Origin: Pantoea latae
GTDB taxonomy: Bacteria; Pseudomonadota; Gammaproteobacteria; Enterobacterales; Enterobacteriaceae
Assembly (NCBI RefSeq): GCF_002077695.1
Contig: NZ_MWUE01000037.1
Coordinates: 21,199-85,198, forward strand
Direction: 5' to 3'
Length of the DNA: 64,000 nt
Shown here piece after piece: positions 37,677 through 46,813 of this stretch. The stretch's first letter is position 1, and every line of letters begins with the position of its first letter. The notes beneath the pieces were generated by a model, which was not told the DNA's origin, did no database searches, and worked only from the letters and a program-made list of their open reading frames with translations. Both the position numbers and the translations under genes were made by a program.

Positions 37677-38346
37677 TCTTCAGCGGCTCAGCGTCGCGCA
37701 TAAACAGGGCTATGAACTGCGCACCGTGGTGCATGAGGTCGATCTGCAGGTGAACGCCGGCGAGTGCTTCGGCCTGGTCGGCCCCTCCGGCTGCGGCAAG
37801 TCATCGCTGCTGTGGGTGATGGCCGGCCTCAATCCGCACTGGCAGGGCAAGATGCGGCTGGCGGGCAGCGACGTCGCACCGGGCAAGCCCTTTACCGGCC
37901 AGCTGCGCCGCGACGTGCAGATGGTGTTTCAGGATCCCTACGCCTCGCTGCATCCGCGCCATCGCCTGCGCCGCACCCTGGCGGAGCCGCTAAAGCTGCT
38001 GCGCCGCGATAATATCGACGACCGCATCAATCAGGGCTTCCGCCACGTCGGGCTGGATCCGGCGCTGGCGGATCGCTACCCGCATCAGCTTTCCGGCGGC
38101 CAGCGCCAGCGCGTGGCCATCGTGCGCGCGCTGCTGCTGGAGCCGAAGATCCTGCTGCTGGATGAGCCGACCTCGGCGCTGGATATGTCGGTGCAGGCGG
38201 AGATCCTCAACCTGCTGAACGATCTCAAGCGCGACGACGGCCTGACGATGGTGCTGGTCAGCCACGATCCCGACGTGATCGATCATATGTGCGATCGCGC
38301 CGCGCGCATGGCGCAGGGCCGCATCGTCGAGCAGATCGGCGCCTGA
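37669..38346 (+). CDS. ABC transporter ATP-binding protein (DppF/OppF type)
   Basis: 225 residues. Walker A GPSGCGKSS, signature LSGGQRQRVAIVRALL and Walker B ILLLDEPTSALDMS are intact. The protein lacks the C-terminal extension of OppF/DppF, so it is at the short end of the family. It overlaps the preceding gene by 8 nt and closes the operon; speG follows after 60 nt with its own upstream gap. Confidence 0.9.
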   Translation: MINLQRLSVAHKQGYELRTVVHEVDLQVNAGECFGLVGPSGCGKSSLLWVMAGLNPHWQGKMRLAGSDVAPGKPFTGQLRRDVQMVFQDPYASLHPRHRLRRTLAEPLKLLRRDNIDDRINQGFRHVGLDPALADRYPHQLSGGQRQRVAIVRALLLEPKILLLDEPTSALDMSVQAEILNLLNDLKRDDGLTMVLVSHDPDVIDHMCDRAARMAQGRIVEQIGA

Positions 38347-38406
38347 TGGATCGCGCGCGAGTGGGCACGCTATACTCGCGCGTAATCTATCAGCAATGAG
38401 GCTTTT

Positions 38407-38952
38407 ATGACGGTTAAGCTACGCCCGCTGGAGCGGGAAGATCTCCATTTCGTTCATCAGCTGGACAACAACGCCAGCGTAATGCGCTACTGGTTTGAAG
38501 AGCCCTATGAGGCGTTCGTCGAACTCTCCGACCTCTACAACAAACACATTCACGATCAAAGCGAGCGCCGCTTTGTCGTCGAGCACGACGGCCAGAAAGC
38601 AGGGCTGGTGGAGCTGGTGGAGATCAACCACGTGCATCGCCGCGCCGAGTTTCAGATCATTATCGACCCGGCGCATCAGGGCAAAGGGCTGGCGAGCCAG
38701 GCGGCGAAGCTGGCGATGGAGTACGGTTTTTCAGTGCTGAATCTCTACAAGCTCTATCTGATCGTCGATCAGGAGAATGAGAAGGCGATCCACATCTACA
38801 GCAAGCTGGGGTTTGAGACCGAGGGCGTGCTGAAGCACGAATTCTTTATCAACGGCGAGTACCGCAACACCATCCGCATGTGCATTTTCCAGCATCAGTT
38901 TCTGGAGCGGTTTCGCTCAGGCGGCGCGATGGTGAAGCCCACCGCGCAGTAA
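38407..38952 (+). CDS. speG: spermidine N1-acetyltransferase SpeG
   Basis: 181 residues, GNAT fold, very close to E. coli SpeG (VKLRPLEREDLHFVHQLDNNASVMRYWFEEPYEAFVELSDLY). The acetyl-CoA loop is HQGKGLASQAAKLAMEYGF. It acetylates spermidine and spermine and so prevents polyamine toxicity. In E. coli K-12 speG lies elsewhere on the chromosome, so this position is lineage-specific. Confidence 0.95.
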   Translation: MTVKLRPLEREDLHFVHQLDNNASVMRYWFEEPYEAFVELSDLYNKHIHDQSERRFVVEHDGQKAGLVELVEINHVHRRAEFQIIIDPAHQGKGLASQAAKLAMEYGFSVLNLYKLYLIVDQENEKAIHIYSKLGFETEGVLKHEFFINGEYRNTIRMCIFQHQFLERFRSGGAMVKPTAQ

Positions 38953-38958
38953 CGCCCG

Positions 38959-39378
38959 TCAGCCGCGCGCACCGACTGGATTAAGGAAGGGACGTGGATG
39001 CTCCGGCTGCAGGTTGTACATGCCGCCGTTGAAGGGATCGACCAGCAGCCAGCCGGGAAAACCGCCCAGCGGAATATTGCCAAGCAGATACCAGAGGTTG
39101 GCTTTGCCTTCGATCGGCAGCGTTACCGGCACGTAGCCCGGGCTTTCCAGCATCACCTGATAGTGCTTCTTGCCGAAATAGCGGCCGGTCGACTTCGCCA
39201 GATCCACGGTTTGCGGCGTGTAGCCCTCCGCCACCGACCGTCCATCCTCATCCTGTATCGTAAAGCGCGCGCCCTGCGGCTGAGAGTCGATACGCACCGC
39301 CTGGCTCGACGAGCCGACAATCGAGGCGCAGCCGCTCAGCAGCAGCGCGGCGGCAAGGATAACAAGTCGCAGTTTCAT
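38959..39378 (-). CDS. PEGA-like lipoprotein, function unknown
   Basis: 139 residues from MKLRLVILAAALLLSGC; the lipobox LLSGC gives a lipidated cysteine at 17. The mature part contains a PEGA-like segment (VRIDSQPQGARFTIQDEDG ... GYTPQTVDL) and a conserved-looking end (NIPLGGFPGWLLVDPFNGGMYNL). The frame extends upstream to 39489 but the lipoprotein signal fixes the start at 39378. It lies alone between speG (convergent) and mmuM. No function can be given. Confidence 0.75.
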   Translation of the reverse strand: MKLRLVILAAALLLSGCASIVGSSSQAVRIDSQPQGARFTIQDEDGRSVAEGYTPQTVDLAKSTGRYFGKKHYQVMLESPGYVPVTLPIEGKANLWYLLGNIPLGGFPGWLLVDPFNGGMYNLQPEHPRPFLNPVGARG

Positions 39379-39463
39379 GAAGGGATCCGCTAAAGAGTCA
39401 GAAAGGGCAGTGTAAACCGCCCTTGTGTTGTTAATCGCCTTAGCATCGCCTGTTTTCTGCGCT

Positions 39464-40399
39464 TTATTGCGGTTGACAGTCGTGCACAAGCGCGGCGATA
39501 TCCTGCGGCGTGGTGCGGCAGCAGCCGCCGATCAGCCGTGCGCCGGCGGCGCGCCACTCGGGCAGTTTGTCGTGCAGCGTGCAGCCCGACGGCGCAGAGT
39601 GCCAGCTTTTGCTCACGGGGTCATACTGCTCGCCGGAGTTGGGATAGACCACCAGCGGCTTGCTGGTCAGCGCCTGCAGCGCGGCCAGCGCCAGCGTCGT
39701 CTGCTCCAGCGCCACGCAGTTGATGCCCAGCGCGACAACCTGCGGCTGGGCGTGCAGAAAGGCCGCTACCTCGCGCAGCGGCGTACCGTCGCTGATGTGC
39801 TGCGCGTCGCGCAGCGTAAAAGAGAACCACGCCTGCGCGCCGGGGAACTCCGCCAGCAGCGCCACCAGCGCCTGCGCCTCGGCGAACGAGGGCAAGGTTT
39901 CACACGCCAGCAGATCCGCGCCCGCCGCCAGCAGCGCCTGCACGCGCGGACGGTGAAACGCCTTCATCTCCGCTTCGGGCAGCGCATAATCGCCGCGATA
40001 CTCCGCGCCGTTGGCGAGAAAGGCGCCGTATGGCCCGACCGATCCCGCCACCAGCAGCGCGGCCTGGCTGTGGCTTGCGGCGCGATAGTCGTCGCGCGCG
40101 CGTCGCGCCAGCTCAACGCTGCGGGCGATCAGCTGCAGCGACTGCGCCTCGTCCAGCCCGCGCGCGGCGAAGCCCTGCGGCGTCGCCTGGTAGCTGGCGG
40201 TGATGGCGACGCGCGCCCCGGCGGCGAAATAGTCATGGTGCACCTGATAGATCAGCTCGGGGTTTTCCATTAACACCTTTGCCGACCAGAGCGCGTCCGC
40301 CAGATTGCAGCCGCGCGCCTCCAGCTCTGTTGCCAGCGCGCCGTCCAGAATAAGCGTGCTGTTTTCAGCCAGCGCCTGCGCCACGGAATTATGCTGCAT
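39464..40399 (-). CDS. mmuM: homocysteine S-methyltransferase MmuM
   Basis: About 311 residues. It transfers a methyl group from S-methylmethionine to homocysteine, forming two methionines. The motif GGCCRTTPQDIAAL near the C terminus carries two zinc-binding cysteines and a third lies in GINCVAL. Two adjacent ATGs (40402, 40399) are possible; GGAGG sits at the better distance from the second. The gene overlaps the 3' end of mmuP, so the permease and enzyme are one operon behind MetJ boxes. Confidence 0.94.
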   Translation of the reverse strand: MQHNSVAQALAENSTLILDGALATELEARGCNLADALWSAKVLMENPELIYQVHHDYFAAGARVAITASYQATPQGFAARGLDEAQSLQLIARSVELARRARDDYRAASHSQAALLVAGSVGPYGAFLANGAEYRGDYALPEAEMKAFHRPRVQALLAAGADLLACETLPSFAEAQALVALLAEFPGAQAWFSFTLRDAQHISDGTPLREVAAFLHAQPQVVALGINCVALEQTTLALAALQALTSKPLVVYPNSGEQYDPVSKSWHSAPSGCTLHDKLPEWRAAGARLIGGCCRTTPQDIAALVHDCQPQ

Positions 40400-41795
40400 C
40401 ATTGGCCTCCTCAGCCTGCGATTTTTTATGGGTTGCAGCGTAAACCGCATAGCAGAGCAGCACAAAGGGAATGCCGCACCAGAGCGCGATGCGCTGCGAA
40501 GGATCGAACGCCAGCCCGACGCACGCCAGCAGGCAGAGCACGAAGCCGAGTATCGGCGTCAGCGGGTAGAATGGCGCGCGGTAGACCAGCTCGCTCAGCG
40601 CCCTGCCCTGCGCCAGATGACGGCGGCGGAACATGTAGTGCGAGGCGCAGATGCTGAGCCAGACGGCCACCACCGCGAAGCCGGAGATGGCGGAGAGCGC
40701 GACAAACACCGTGTCCGGCGCGATAACGCTGGAGAGCAGCGCCAGCACGCCGCCCAGCATGCTGACGGTGATCGCCAGCTGCGGCACGCCGCGTTTATTG
40801 ACGCGGGCGAAGCAGCGCGGCAGCGTCTTCTCATTCGCCAGCGACCAGAGCATGCGCCCAGAGGCGTAGAGCCCGGAGTTTGCCGCCGAGAGGATCGCCG
40901 TCAGGATAACGAAGTTAACAATATCGGCCGCGTAAGGAATCCCGATCTTCTCAAATACCACCACAAAGGGGCTTTTGACGATCCCCGCCTGGTCCATCGG
41001 GATCAGCGCCGCCAGCACCAGCACCGTGCCGACAAAGAAGATAATCAGCCGCGCCACCGTGGTGCGGATCGCCAGCGGCAGCACCTTCTGCGGATTTTCA
41101 GTTTCCCCGGCGGCGATGCCGATTAGCTCGGTGCCGGAAAAGGCGAAGTTAACCGCCACCATGGTCATGATAATCGGCAGGATGCCGTGCGGCAGCCAGC
41201 CGTGCTGGGTGAGATTGCTCAGCCCCGGCGCGGCGCCGCCCGCTTTCAGTGGAATAAAGCCGAACATCGCCGCCGCGCCCAGCACGATAAAGGCGATGAT
41301 GGTGACGACTTTGATCAGCGAGAACCAGAACTCCCCTTCGGCGAAGAAGCGCGTGGAGATGATATTCAGCAGGTAGATAGCGACGCAGAACAGCAGACAC
41401 CAGATCCACACCGGCACCTGCGGAAACCAGTACTGCATGCAGAAGCCCGCGGCGGTAAAGCTGGAGCCGAGCGCCACCGTCCAGGTGAGCCAGTAGAGCC
41501 AGGCGACGGTGTAGCCGGTGGCCGGGCTGAGATAGCGCGCCGCATAGACGTGGAACGCGCCGGTTTCCGGCATCGCCACCGACAGTTCGCCCAGACAGAC
41601 CATCACCAGCCAGACCACCAGCGCGCCGATCAGGTAGGCGAGCAGCGTGCCCGCCGCGCCGGTGGTGGAAATGATATAGCCGGTATTAAAGAACAGCCCG
41701 GTGCCGATGACGCCGCCCAGCGACAACATCACCAGATGGCGTGTTTTCATGGTGCGCTTAAATTGATCCCGTGACGGGTTTTCCTGCTCGCTCAT
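40389..41795 (-). CDS. mmuP: S-methylmethionine permease MmuP
   Basis: 468 residues, amino acid-polyamine-organocation family with about 12 membrane helices. The consensus GGVIGTGLFFNTGYIISTTGAAG in helix 1 and FSGTELIGIAAGETENP in helix 6 are typical. Pairing with mmuM gives the substrate. Tandem MetJ boxes lie 14 nt upstream of the ATG. Confidence 0.93.
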   Translation of the reverse strand: MSEQENPSRDQFKRTMKTRHLVMLSLGGVIGTGLFFNTGYIISTTGAAGTLLAYLIGALVVWLVMVCLGELSVAMPETGAFHVYAARYLSPATGYTVAWLYWLTWTVALGSSFTAAGFCMQYWFPQVPVWIWCLLFCVAIYLLNIISTRFFAEGEFWFSLIKVVTIIAFIVLGAAAMFGFIPLKAGGAAPGLSNLTQHGWLPHGILPIIMTMVAVNFAFSGTELIGIAAGETENPQKVLPLAIRTTVARLIIFFVGTVLVLAALIPMDQAGIVKSPFVVVFEKIGIPYAADIVNFVILTAILSAANSGLYASGRMLWSLANEKTLPRCFARVNKRGVPQLAITVSMLGGVLALLSSVIAPDTVFVALSAISGFAVVAVWLSICASHYMFRRRHLAQGRALSELVYRAPFYPLTPILGFVLCLLACVGLAFDPSQRIALWCGIPFVLLCYAVYAATHKKSQAEEANDAA

Positions 41796-41808
41796 CTTTT
41801 ACCCATAT

Positions 41809-41824
41809 GGACGTCTAAACATCT
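41809..41824. promoter_or_regulatory. tandem MetJ boxes before mmuP
   Basis: On the minus strand AGATGTTT-AGACGTCC, two adjacent 8-mers close to the met box AGACGTCT (6/8 and 7/8 matches). MetJ binds such tandem boxes with S-adenosylmethionine and represses methionine genes, which fits mmuPM. Confidence 0.8.
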
Positions 41825-41902
41825 ATATGGCAGGTTTATACGCGTCGCTGCGCGGAATTGCAACGTGGGAAAAGATAAGGTTTTGCTAAAAAAAGACGCC
41901 TT

Positions 41903-41920
41903 GCCCCGCGCTGACGGGGC
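41903..41920 (-). terminator. intrinsic terminator candidate after ygaC
   Basis: GCCCCG-N6-CGGGGC stem, followed on the minus strand by a GC-poor stretch with seven Ts about 8 nt later. It lies 10 nt after the ygaC stop and upstream of the mmuP promoter region. Confidence 0.55.
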
Positions 41921-41929
41921 GGGCTGTTG

Positions 41930-42265
41930 TCAGCCGAAGACGCTTTGCAGATAGCGCTCCAGCGCGACGCGCGAGCTGAAACCGTGGGGAATACCGTAGT
42001 GCTCCTGCGACTCGCCCGCCAGATAGAGCGGAAAACGCGTGTAGTGATCGCAGGTTTTGACTTCAGACGCCGGCTCGGCAAACGGCTGACTTTTCTCTTT
42101 TAGCGTGGGGTGGATCACCAGCGCCGTGCGTCCCATACGGGCTTCGCGGTTAACGTAAACATAGCTGTCGCCACGGCGATAACCGTAGGCTTTCGGCGTG
42201 ACCTCATCGACTTCAAATCCCGCCTTTTCCAGAACGCGCGCTACCTCATCGGGTCGTAAATACAT
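41930..42265 (-). CDS. ygaC: YgaC family protein (DUF2002)
   Basis: 111 residues, very close to E. coli YgaC (MYLRPDEVARVLEKAGFEVD, SYVYVNREARMGRTALVIHPTLKE, CDHYTRFPLYLAGE, YGIPHGFSSRVALERYL). The function is unknown. Divergent from ygaM as in E. coli. The Fur control reported for E. coli cannot be confirmed here; I see no clear Fur box. Confidence 0.92.
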   Translation of the reverse strand: MYLRPDEVARVLEKAGFEVDEVTPKAYGYRRGDSYVYVNREARMGRTALVIHPTLKEKSQPFAEPASEVKTCDHYTRFPLYLAGESQEHYGIPHGFSSRVALERYLQSVFG

Positions 42266-42417
42266 GCTCTCTCCTCTCTTCTTTCAAGCCTCGCAACCTT
42301 ACAACAGCACGCCGCCATGCGGCTTTCGGAATTTCCCTAAACCCCGGTCCTGCCGATGCGTTTATCCGCGTATCGTCTACACTCAGTATTACGTTTAAAA
42401 TCAAAGGGAGCGAAAAA

Positions 42418-42735
42418 ATGTTTAATCGAACCACTAAAAACGATGACATTGATGTTAACCAGGATGTGAACGATCTCGCGGATTCGCTGGAAGCGCTGCT
42501 GAAATCCTACGGCAGCGAAGCGAAAGATGAAGTGGACTCTGCGCGCAGCCAGGCGCAGGCGCTGCTGAAGCAGACGCGCGCGAAGCTGAACGGCGGTCAT
42601 AATCGCGTGTCTCAGGCCGCGCGCGACGCAGGCACCCAGGTCGATGCCTATGTGCATGACAAACCCTGGCACGGCGTCGGCATCGGTGCCGCTGTCGGGC
42701 TGGTGCTGGGCGCCCTGCTGGTCGGCCGCCGCTAA
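42418..42735 (+). CDS. ygaM: YgaM, ElaB/YqjD/DUF883 family membrane-anchored protein
   Basis: 105 residues. Acidic, helical N-terminal part (DDIDVNQDVNDLADSLEALLKSYGSEAKDEV) and one C-terminal membrane span (GVGIGAAVGLVLGALLVG). Family members attach stationary-phase ribosomes to the inner membrane. AGGGAG precedes the ATG. A terminator follows. Confidence 0.9.
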   Translation: MFNRTTKNDDIDVNQDVNDLADSLEALLKSYGSEAKDEVDSARSQAQALLKQTRAKLNGGHNRVSQAARDAGTQVDAYVHDKPWHGVGIGAAVGLVLGALLVGRR

Positions 42736-42759
42736 CGCCGCGTAACAGATGAAAATCGG

Positions 42760-42785
42760 GCCTCGCCATCGCGAGGCTTTTTTTT
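42760..42785 (+). terminator. intrinsic terminator after ygaM
   Basis: GCCTCGC-cat-CGCGAGGC-like stem followed by eight Ts. It separates ygaM from the nrd operon. Confidence 0.85.
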
Positions 42786-42884
42786 GCGTTTTTTTTAGCC
42801 GCCCGCCTTTACAAAAAAATTTCCTTTTACGTCGACCCGCATGCGGCCTGGCGTTAGCAGGATTTTAGCGCTTATTAGTCTAAA

Positions 42885-42931
42885 TCCCTATATCTGGTAT
42901 GCTTGAATTAATCAGGCACTATATCTAGTAT
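42885..42931. promoter_or_regulatory. two NrdR boxes upstream of nrdH
   Basis: TCCCTATATCTGGTAT (42885-42900) and GCACTATATCTAGTAT (42916-42931) both resemble the NrdR consensus ACACWATATMTWGTGT. Their starts are 31 bp apart, three helical turns, as known for NrdR-regulated ribonucleotide reductase operons. They lie 108-154 bp before nrdH. Nothing else is assigned in 42786-43038. Confidence 0.85.
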
Positions 42932-43038
42932 TCACTCTATCACCCAGACACAAGATGCGAGCCGCAGCAACGCCACAAACAGAGGCGTAGACGACGCTAA
43001 CCCATCACCCTGTCCATGAGCAAAGGTAAATACGAATC

Positions 43039-43281
43039 ATGCGCATTATTATTTACACTAAAGATAACTGTGTCCAGTGCAACGCCACTAAAAACGCGAT
43101 GGATCGTCAGGGCATCGACTATCAGCTGATCAACCTCGACGTGCAGCCTGACGCCATCGACAGCCTGAAATCCCTCGGCTACCGCCAGGTGCCGGTGGTG
43201 ATGGCGGACAGCGATCACTGGAGCGGCTTCCGCCCGGATAAAATCGCCGGCCTGCGCCAGCTCGCGGCGGCAGGAGAATAA
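43039..43281 (+). CDS. nrdH: glutaredoxin-like NrdH
   Basis: 80 residues with the redox motif CVQC at 11-14 and the C-terminal SGFRPDKI element typical of NrdH. It delivers electrons to the class Ib ribonucleotide reductase NrdEF and is itself reduced by thioredoxin reductase. First gene of nrdHIEF; nrdI begins 4 nt later. Confidence 0.96.
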   Translation: MRIIIYTKDNCVQCNATKNAMDRQGIDYQLINLDVQPDAIDSLKSLGYRQVPVVMADSDHWSGFRPDKIAGLRQLAAAGE

Positions 43282-43285
43282 TCCC

Positions 43286-43699
43286 ATGTTTCCACTGGTC
43301 TATTTTTCCAGCCAGTCGGAGAACACCCACCGGTTTATTACCCGTCTGGGCCTGCCGGCGCGCCGCATTCCGCTCGACCTCGCCGCACGTCTGCAGCAGC
43401 AGCAGCCCTACATTCTGGTGGTGCCGAGCTATGGCGGCGGCGGCAGCCGCGGCGCGGTGCCCAGACAGGTGATCCACTTTCTTAATGATGAATCGAACCG
43501 GCGCGGCATTCGCGGCGTGATCGCAGCGGGCAACCGCAATTTCGGCGAGGCTTACTGCCTGGCCGGCGACATTATCGCGCAGAAATGCCAGGTTCCCGTG
43601 CTCTACCGCTTTGAGCTAATGGGAACGCCGGAAGACATCGCCACGGTTAAAGCGGGAGTAACTCAATTTTGGCAACAACAGACACCCTCAATGGCGTAG
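43286..43699 (+). CDS. nrdI: flavodoxin-like NrdI
   Basis: 137 residues. FMN-binding loops YFSSQSENTHRFI, PSYGGGG and AAGNRNFGEAYC are conserved. NrdI supplies the oxidant for assembly of the dimanganese-tyrosyl radical cofactor of NrdF. The 3' end overlaps nrdE by about 31 nt. Confidence 0.95.
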   Translation: MFPLVYFSSQSENTHRFITRLGLPARRIPLDLAARLQQQQPYILVVPSYGGGGSRGAVPRQVIHFLNDESNRRGIRGVIAAGNRNFGEAYCLAGDIIAQKCQVPVLYRFELMGTPEDIATVKAGVTQFWQQQTPSMA

Positions 43700-45807
43700 C
43701 GCTCGACTACCACGCGCTGAACGCCATGCTGAATCTTTATGATGCCGACGGCCGCATCCAGTTCAGCAAAGATCAGGAAGCGACGCGCCAGTTCTTTCTG
43801 CAGCATGTCGCGCCGAATACGCTCGCGTTCGCCAGCGCGGCGGAGCGTCTGCGCTATCTGGTGGCGGAAGGCTACTACGAAGCGGCGGTGCTGAATCAGT
43901 ACGACTTCGACTTTCTCTGTCGCTTCCATGACGAGGCGGCGGCCTGGGGCTTTGAATTCAAAACCTTTCTCGGCGCGTGGAAGTTCTACACCAGCTATAC
44001 GCTGAAGAGCTTCGACGGCAAACGCTATCTGGAAAGCTTCGAACAGCGCGCCTGTATGGTGGCGCTGACGCTGGCGCAGGGCAGCGAAACGCTGGCGCGC
44101 GCGCTGCTGGAAGAGATGCTGAGCGGGCGTTTCCAGCCGGCGACGCCGACCTTTCTCAACTGCGGCAAACAGCAGCGTGGCGAGCTGGTCTCCTGCTTCC
44201 TGCTGCGCATCGAAGACAACATGGAGTCGATTGGCCGCGCGGTGAACTCGGCGCTGCAGCTCTCTAAACGCGGCGGCGGCGTGGCGTTTCTGCTCTCTAA
44301 CCTGCGCGAAAACGGCGCGCCGATCAAACGCATCGAAAACCAGTCGTCGGGCGTGATCCCGGTGATGAAGATGCTGGAGGATGCCTTCTCCTACGCCAAC
44401 CAGCTCGGCGCGCGTCAGGGCGCGGGCGCGGTCTGGCTCAACGCGCACCATCCCGACATCCTGCGCTTTCTCGACACCAAGCGGGAAAACGCCGATGAGA
44501 AGATCCGCATCAAGACGCTGTCGCTCGGCGTGGTGATCCCTGATATCACCTTCCAGCTGGCGAAAGAGAATCGCCAGATGGCGCTCTTTTCGCCCTACGA
44601 CGTCGAGCGGATTTACGGTCAGGCGTTCGGCGATATCAGCATCAGCGAGAAGTATGAAGAGATGGTGGCGGACGACCGCATCCGCAAAAGCTGGATCGCG
44701 CCGCGCGACTTCTTCCAGACGCTGGCAGAGATCCAGTTCGAGTCGGGCTATCCCTACATCATGTATGAGGACAGCGTAAACCGCAGCAATCCAGTCGCCG
44801 GGCGCATCAATATGAGCAATCTCTGCTCGGAGATCCTGCAGGTCAACAGCGCCAGCGAGTTCAACGAGGATCTCAGCTATCGTCGCATCGGCAAAGATAT
44901 CTCCTGCAACCTGGGCTCGCTGAATATCGCGCACGCTATGGACTCGCGCGATCTCGCCAATACCGTGGCGGTGGCGGTGCGCGCCCTGACGGCGGTGTCC
45001 GACATGAGCCATATCGGCTCGGTGCCGTCGGTCGCGGAAGGCAACCAGCGCTCGCACGCCATCGGCCTGGGTCAGATGAACCTGCACGGCTATCTGGCGC
45101 GGGAAGGCATCGCCTACGGTTCGCCGGAAGCGCTCGATTTCACCAATCTCTATTTCTACTGCGTTACCTTCTACGCGCTGCGCACCTCTAATCAGCTGGC
45201 GCAGGAGCGCGGGCAGCGTTTCGACGGCTTTGAACGCTCGGCCTACGCCAGCGGCGCTTATTTCGATAAGTATGTCGAGCGCGACTGGCTGCCGCGCACC
45301 GAACGCGCGGCCGCACTGTTCGCCGCCGCCGGCATCACGCTGCCGACCCGCGCCGACTGGCAGGCGCTGCGTGAATCGGTGATGACGCACGGGCTATACA
45401 ATCAGAACCTGCAGGCGATTCCGCCTACCGGCTCGATCTCCTATATCAACCACGCCACGTCAAGCATTCACCCGATTGTGTCGCGCATTGAGATCCGCAA
45501 AGAGGGGAAAACCGGACGCGTTTACTATCCGGCGCCCTTTATGACTAACGAGAACCTGGAGCTTTATCAGGACGCCTATCAGATTGGGCCTGAGGCGATT
45601 ATCGACACCTATGCCGAAGCGACGCAGCATGTCGATCAGGGGCTGTCGCTGACGCTGTTCTTCCGCGACGACGTCACCACGCGTGACATTAACAAAGCGC
45701 AGATTTACGCCTGGAAGAAAGGCATCAAAACGCTTTACTACATTCGACTGCGCCAGATGGCGCTTCAGGGCACGGAGGTGCAGGGCTGCGTTTCCTGCGC
45801 GTTGTGA
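43669..45807 (+). CDS. nrdE: class Ib ribonucleotide reductase alpha subunit NrdE
   Basis: 712 residues. Starts with TTG (MATTDTLNGVALDYHALNAML); E. coli NrdE has the same MATT opening, and GGGAG is upstream. Conserved active-site stretches include NCGKQQRGELVSCFLL, NMSNLCSEI and NLGSLNIAHAM, and the C-terminal shuttle cysteines are in GCVSCAL. It reduces ribonucleoside diphosphates with NrdF. It lacks the ATP-cone domain of NrdA, as usual for class Ib. Confidence 0.96.
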   Translation: MATTDTLNGVALDYHALNAMLNLYDADGRIQFSKDQEATRQFFLQHVAPNTLAFASAAERLRYLVAEGYYEAAVLNQYDFDFLCRFHDEAAAWGFEFKTFLGAWKFYTSYTLKSFDGKRYLESFEQRACMVALTLAQGSETLARALLEEMLSGRFQPATPTFLNCGKQQRGELVSCFLLRIEDNMESIGRAVNSALQLSKRGGGVAFLLSNLRENGAPIKRIENQSSGVIPVMKMLEDAFSYANQLGARQGAGAVWLNAHHPDILRFLDTKRENADEKIRIKTLSLGVVIPDITFQLAKENRQMALFSPYDVERIYGQAFGDISISEKYEEMVADDRIRKSWIAPRDFFQTLAEIQFESGYPYIMYEDSVNRSNPVAGRINMSNLCSEILQVNSASEFNEDLSYRRIGKDISCNLGSLNIAHAMDSRDLANTVAVAVRALTAVSDMSHIGSVPSVAEGNQRSHAIGLGQMNLHGYLAREGIAYGSPEALDFTNLYFYCVTFYALRTSNQLAQERGQRFDGFERSAYASGAYFDKYVERDWLPRTERAAALFAAAGITLPTRADWQALRESVMTHGLYNQNLQAIPPTGSISYINHATSSIHPIVSRIEIRKEGKTGRVYYPAPFMTNENLELYQDAYQIGPEAIIDTYAEATQHVDQGLSLTLFFRDDVTTRDINKAQIYAWKKGIKTLYYIRLRQMALQGTEVQGCVSCAL

Positions 45808-45815
45808 TGAAAACT

Positions 45816-46775
45816 ATGCGACTACAACAGATTCAGGCCATTAACTGGAACCGCCTTCAGGACGAGAAAGACCTGGAGGTGTGGAACCGTCTGACCAGCA
45901 ACTTCTGGCTGCCGGAAAAGGTGCCGCTCTCCAACGATCTGCCCGCGTGGCAGACGCTGAACCCACAGCAGCAGCAGCTCACTATCCGGGTGTTTACCGG
46001 TCTGACGCTGCTCGACACCATTCAGAACGTGATCGGCGCGCCGGGCCTGATGCCGGATGCGCTGACGCCGCATGAAGAGGCGGTGCTCTCCAATATCAGC
46101 TTTATGGAGGCGGTGCACGCGCGATCCTACAGCTCGATTTTCTCGACGCTGTGCAACAGCAGCGACGTGGACGCCGCCTATCAGTGGAGCGAAGAGAATG
46201 AGGCGCTGCAGAACAAGGCGCGCATCATACTTGAGCACTACCGCGCCGACGATCCGCTGAAGAAAAAGATCGCCAGCGTGTTTCTCGAATCGTTTCTGTT
46301 CTACTCCGGCTTTTGGCTGCCGATGTACTGGTCAAGCCGCGGCAAATTGACCAATACCGCCGATCTCATCCGGCTGATCATTCGCGACGAAGCGGTGCAC
46401 GGCTACTACATCGGCTACAAGTACCAGCAGGCGCTGGAACAGGTGGATGACGCGCGCAAAGAGGCGCTGCAGCAGTTCGCCTACGATCTGCTGCTGGCGC
46501 TGTATGAGAATGAGGTCGCCTATACCGAGGCGCTCTACGCCGACGTCGGCTGGGCGGAAGAGGTAAAAACCTTTCTGCACTACAACGCCAACAAGGCGCT
46601 GATGAATCTGGGCTACGAGGCGCTGTTCCCGGCGGAGCTGACCACGGTGAACCCGGCCATTCTCGCCGCGCTGTCGCCAAACGCCGATGAAAATCACGAC
46701 TTTTTCTCCGGCTCCGGCTCCTCCTACGTGATGGGCAAAGCGGTAGAAACCGAAGACGAAGACTGGGACTTTTAA
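45816..46775 (+). CDS. nrdF: class Ib ribonucleotide reductase beta subunit NrdF
   Basis: 319 residues from MRLQQIQAINWN, equal to E. coli NrdF. It carries the metal-radical site: FMEAVHARSYSSIF and IRDEAVHGYYIGYKYQ hold metal ligands, and FSGSGSSYVMGKAVETEDEDWDF is the NrdE-binding tail. Starts at 45804 (GTG) and 45807 (ATG, overlapping the nrdE stop) are also in frame; homology favours 45816. Confidence 0.95.
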   Translation: MRLQQIQAINWNRLQDEKDLEVWNRLTSNFWLPEKVPLSNDLPAWQTLNPQQQQLTIRVFTGLTLLDTIQNVIGAPGLMPDALTPHEEAVLSNISFMEAVHARSYSSIFSTLCNSSDVDAAYQWSEENEALQNKARIILEHYRADDPLKKKIASVFLESFLFYSGFWLPMYWSSRGKLTNTADLIRLIIRDEAVHGYYIGYKYQQALEQVDDARKEALQQFAYDLLLALYENEVAYTEALYADVGWAEEVKTFLHYNANKALMNLGYEALFPAELTTVNPAILAALSPNADENHDFFSGSGSSYVMGKAVETEDEDWDF

Positions 46776-46783
46776 CCCTCTGG

Positions 46784-46813
46784 CGTCGGGCCGGTCGCGG
46801 CCCGACGTTATTC
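46784..46813 (+). terminator. intrinsic terminator after nrdF
   Basis: A perfect 10-bp stem CGTCGGGCCG/CGGCCCGACG with a GTCG loop, then a T-rich run (TTATTCTTCTTT). Confidence 0.75.

Noticed and set aside
43663..45390. 575-codon minus-strand frame opposite nrdE
   Set aside because: Exact antisense of a conserved gene with typical shadow composition.
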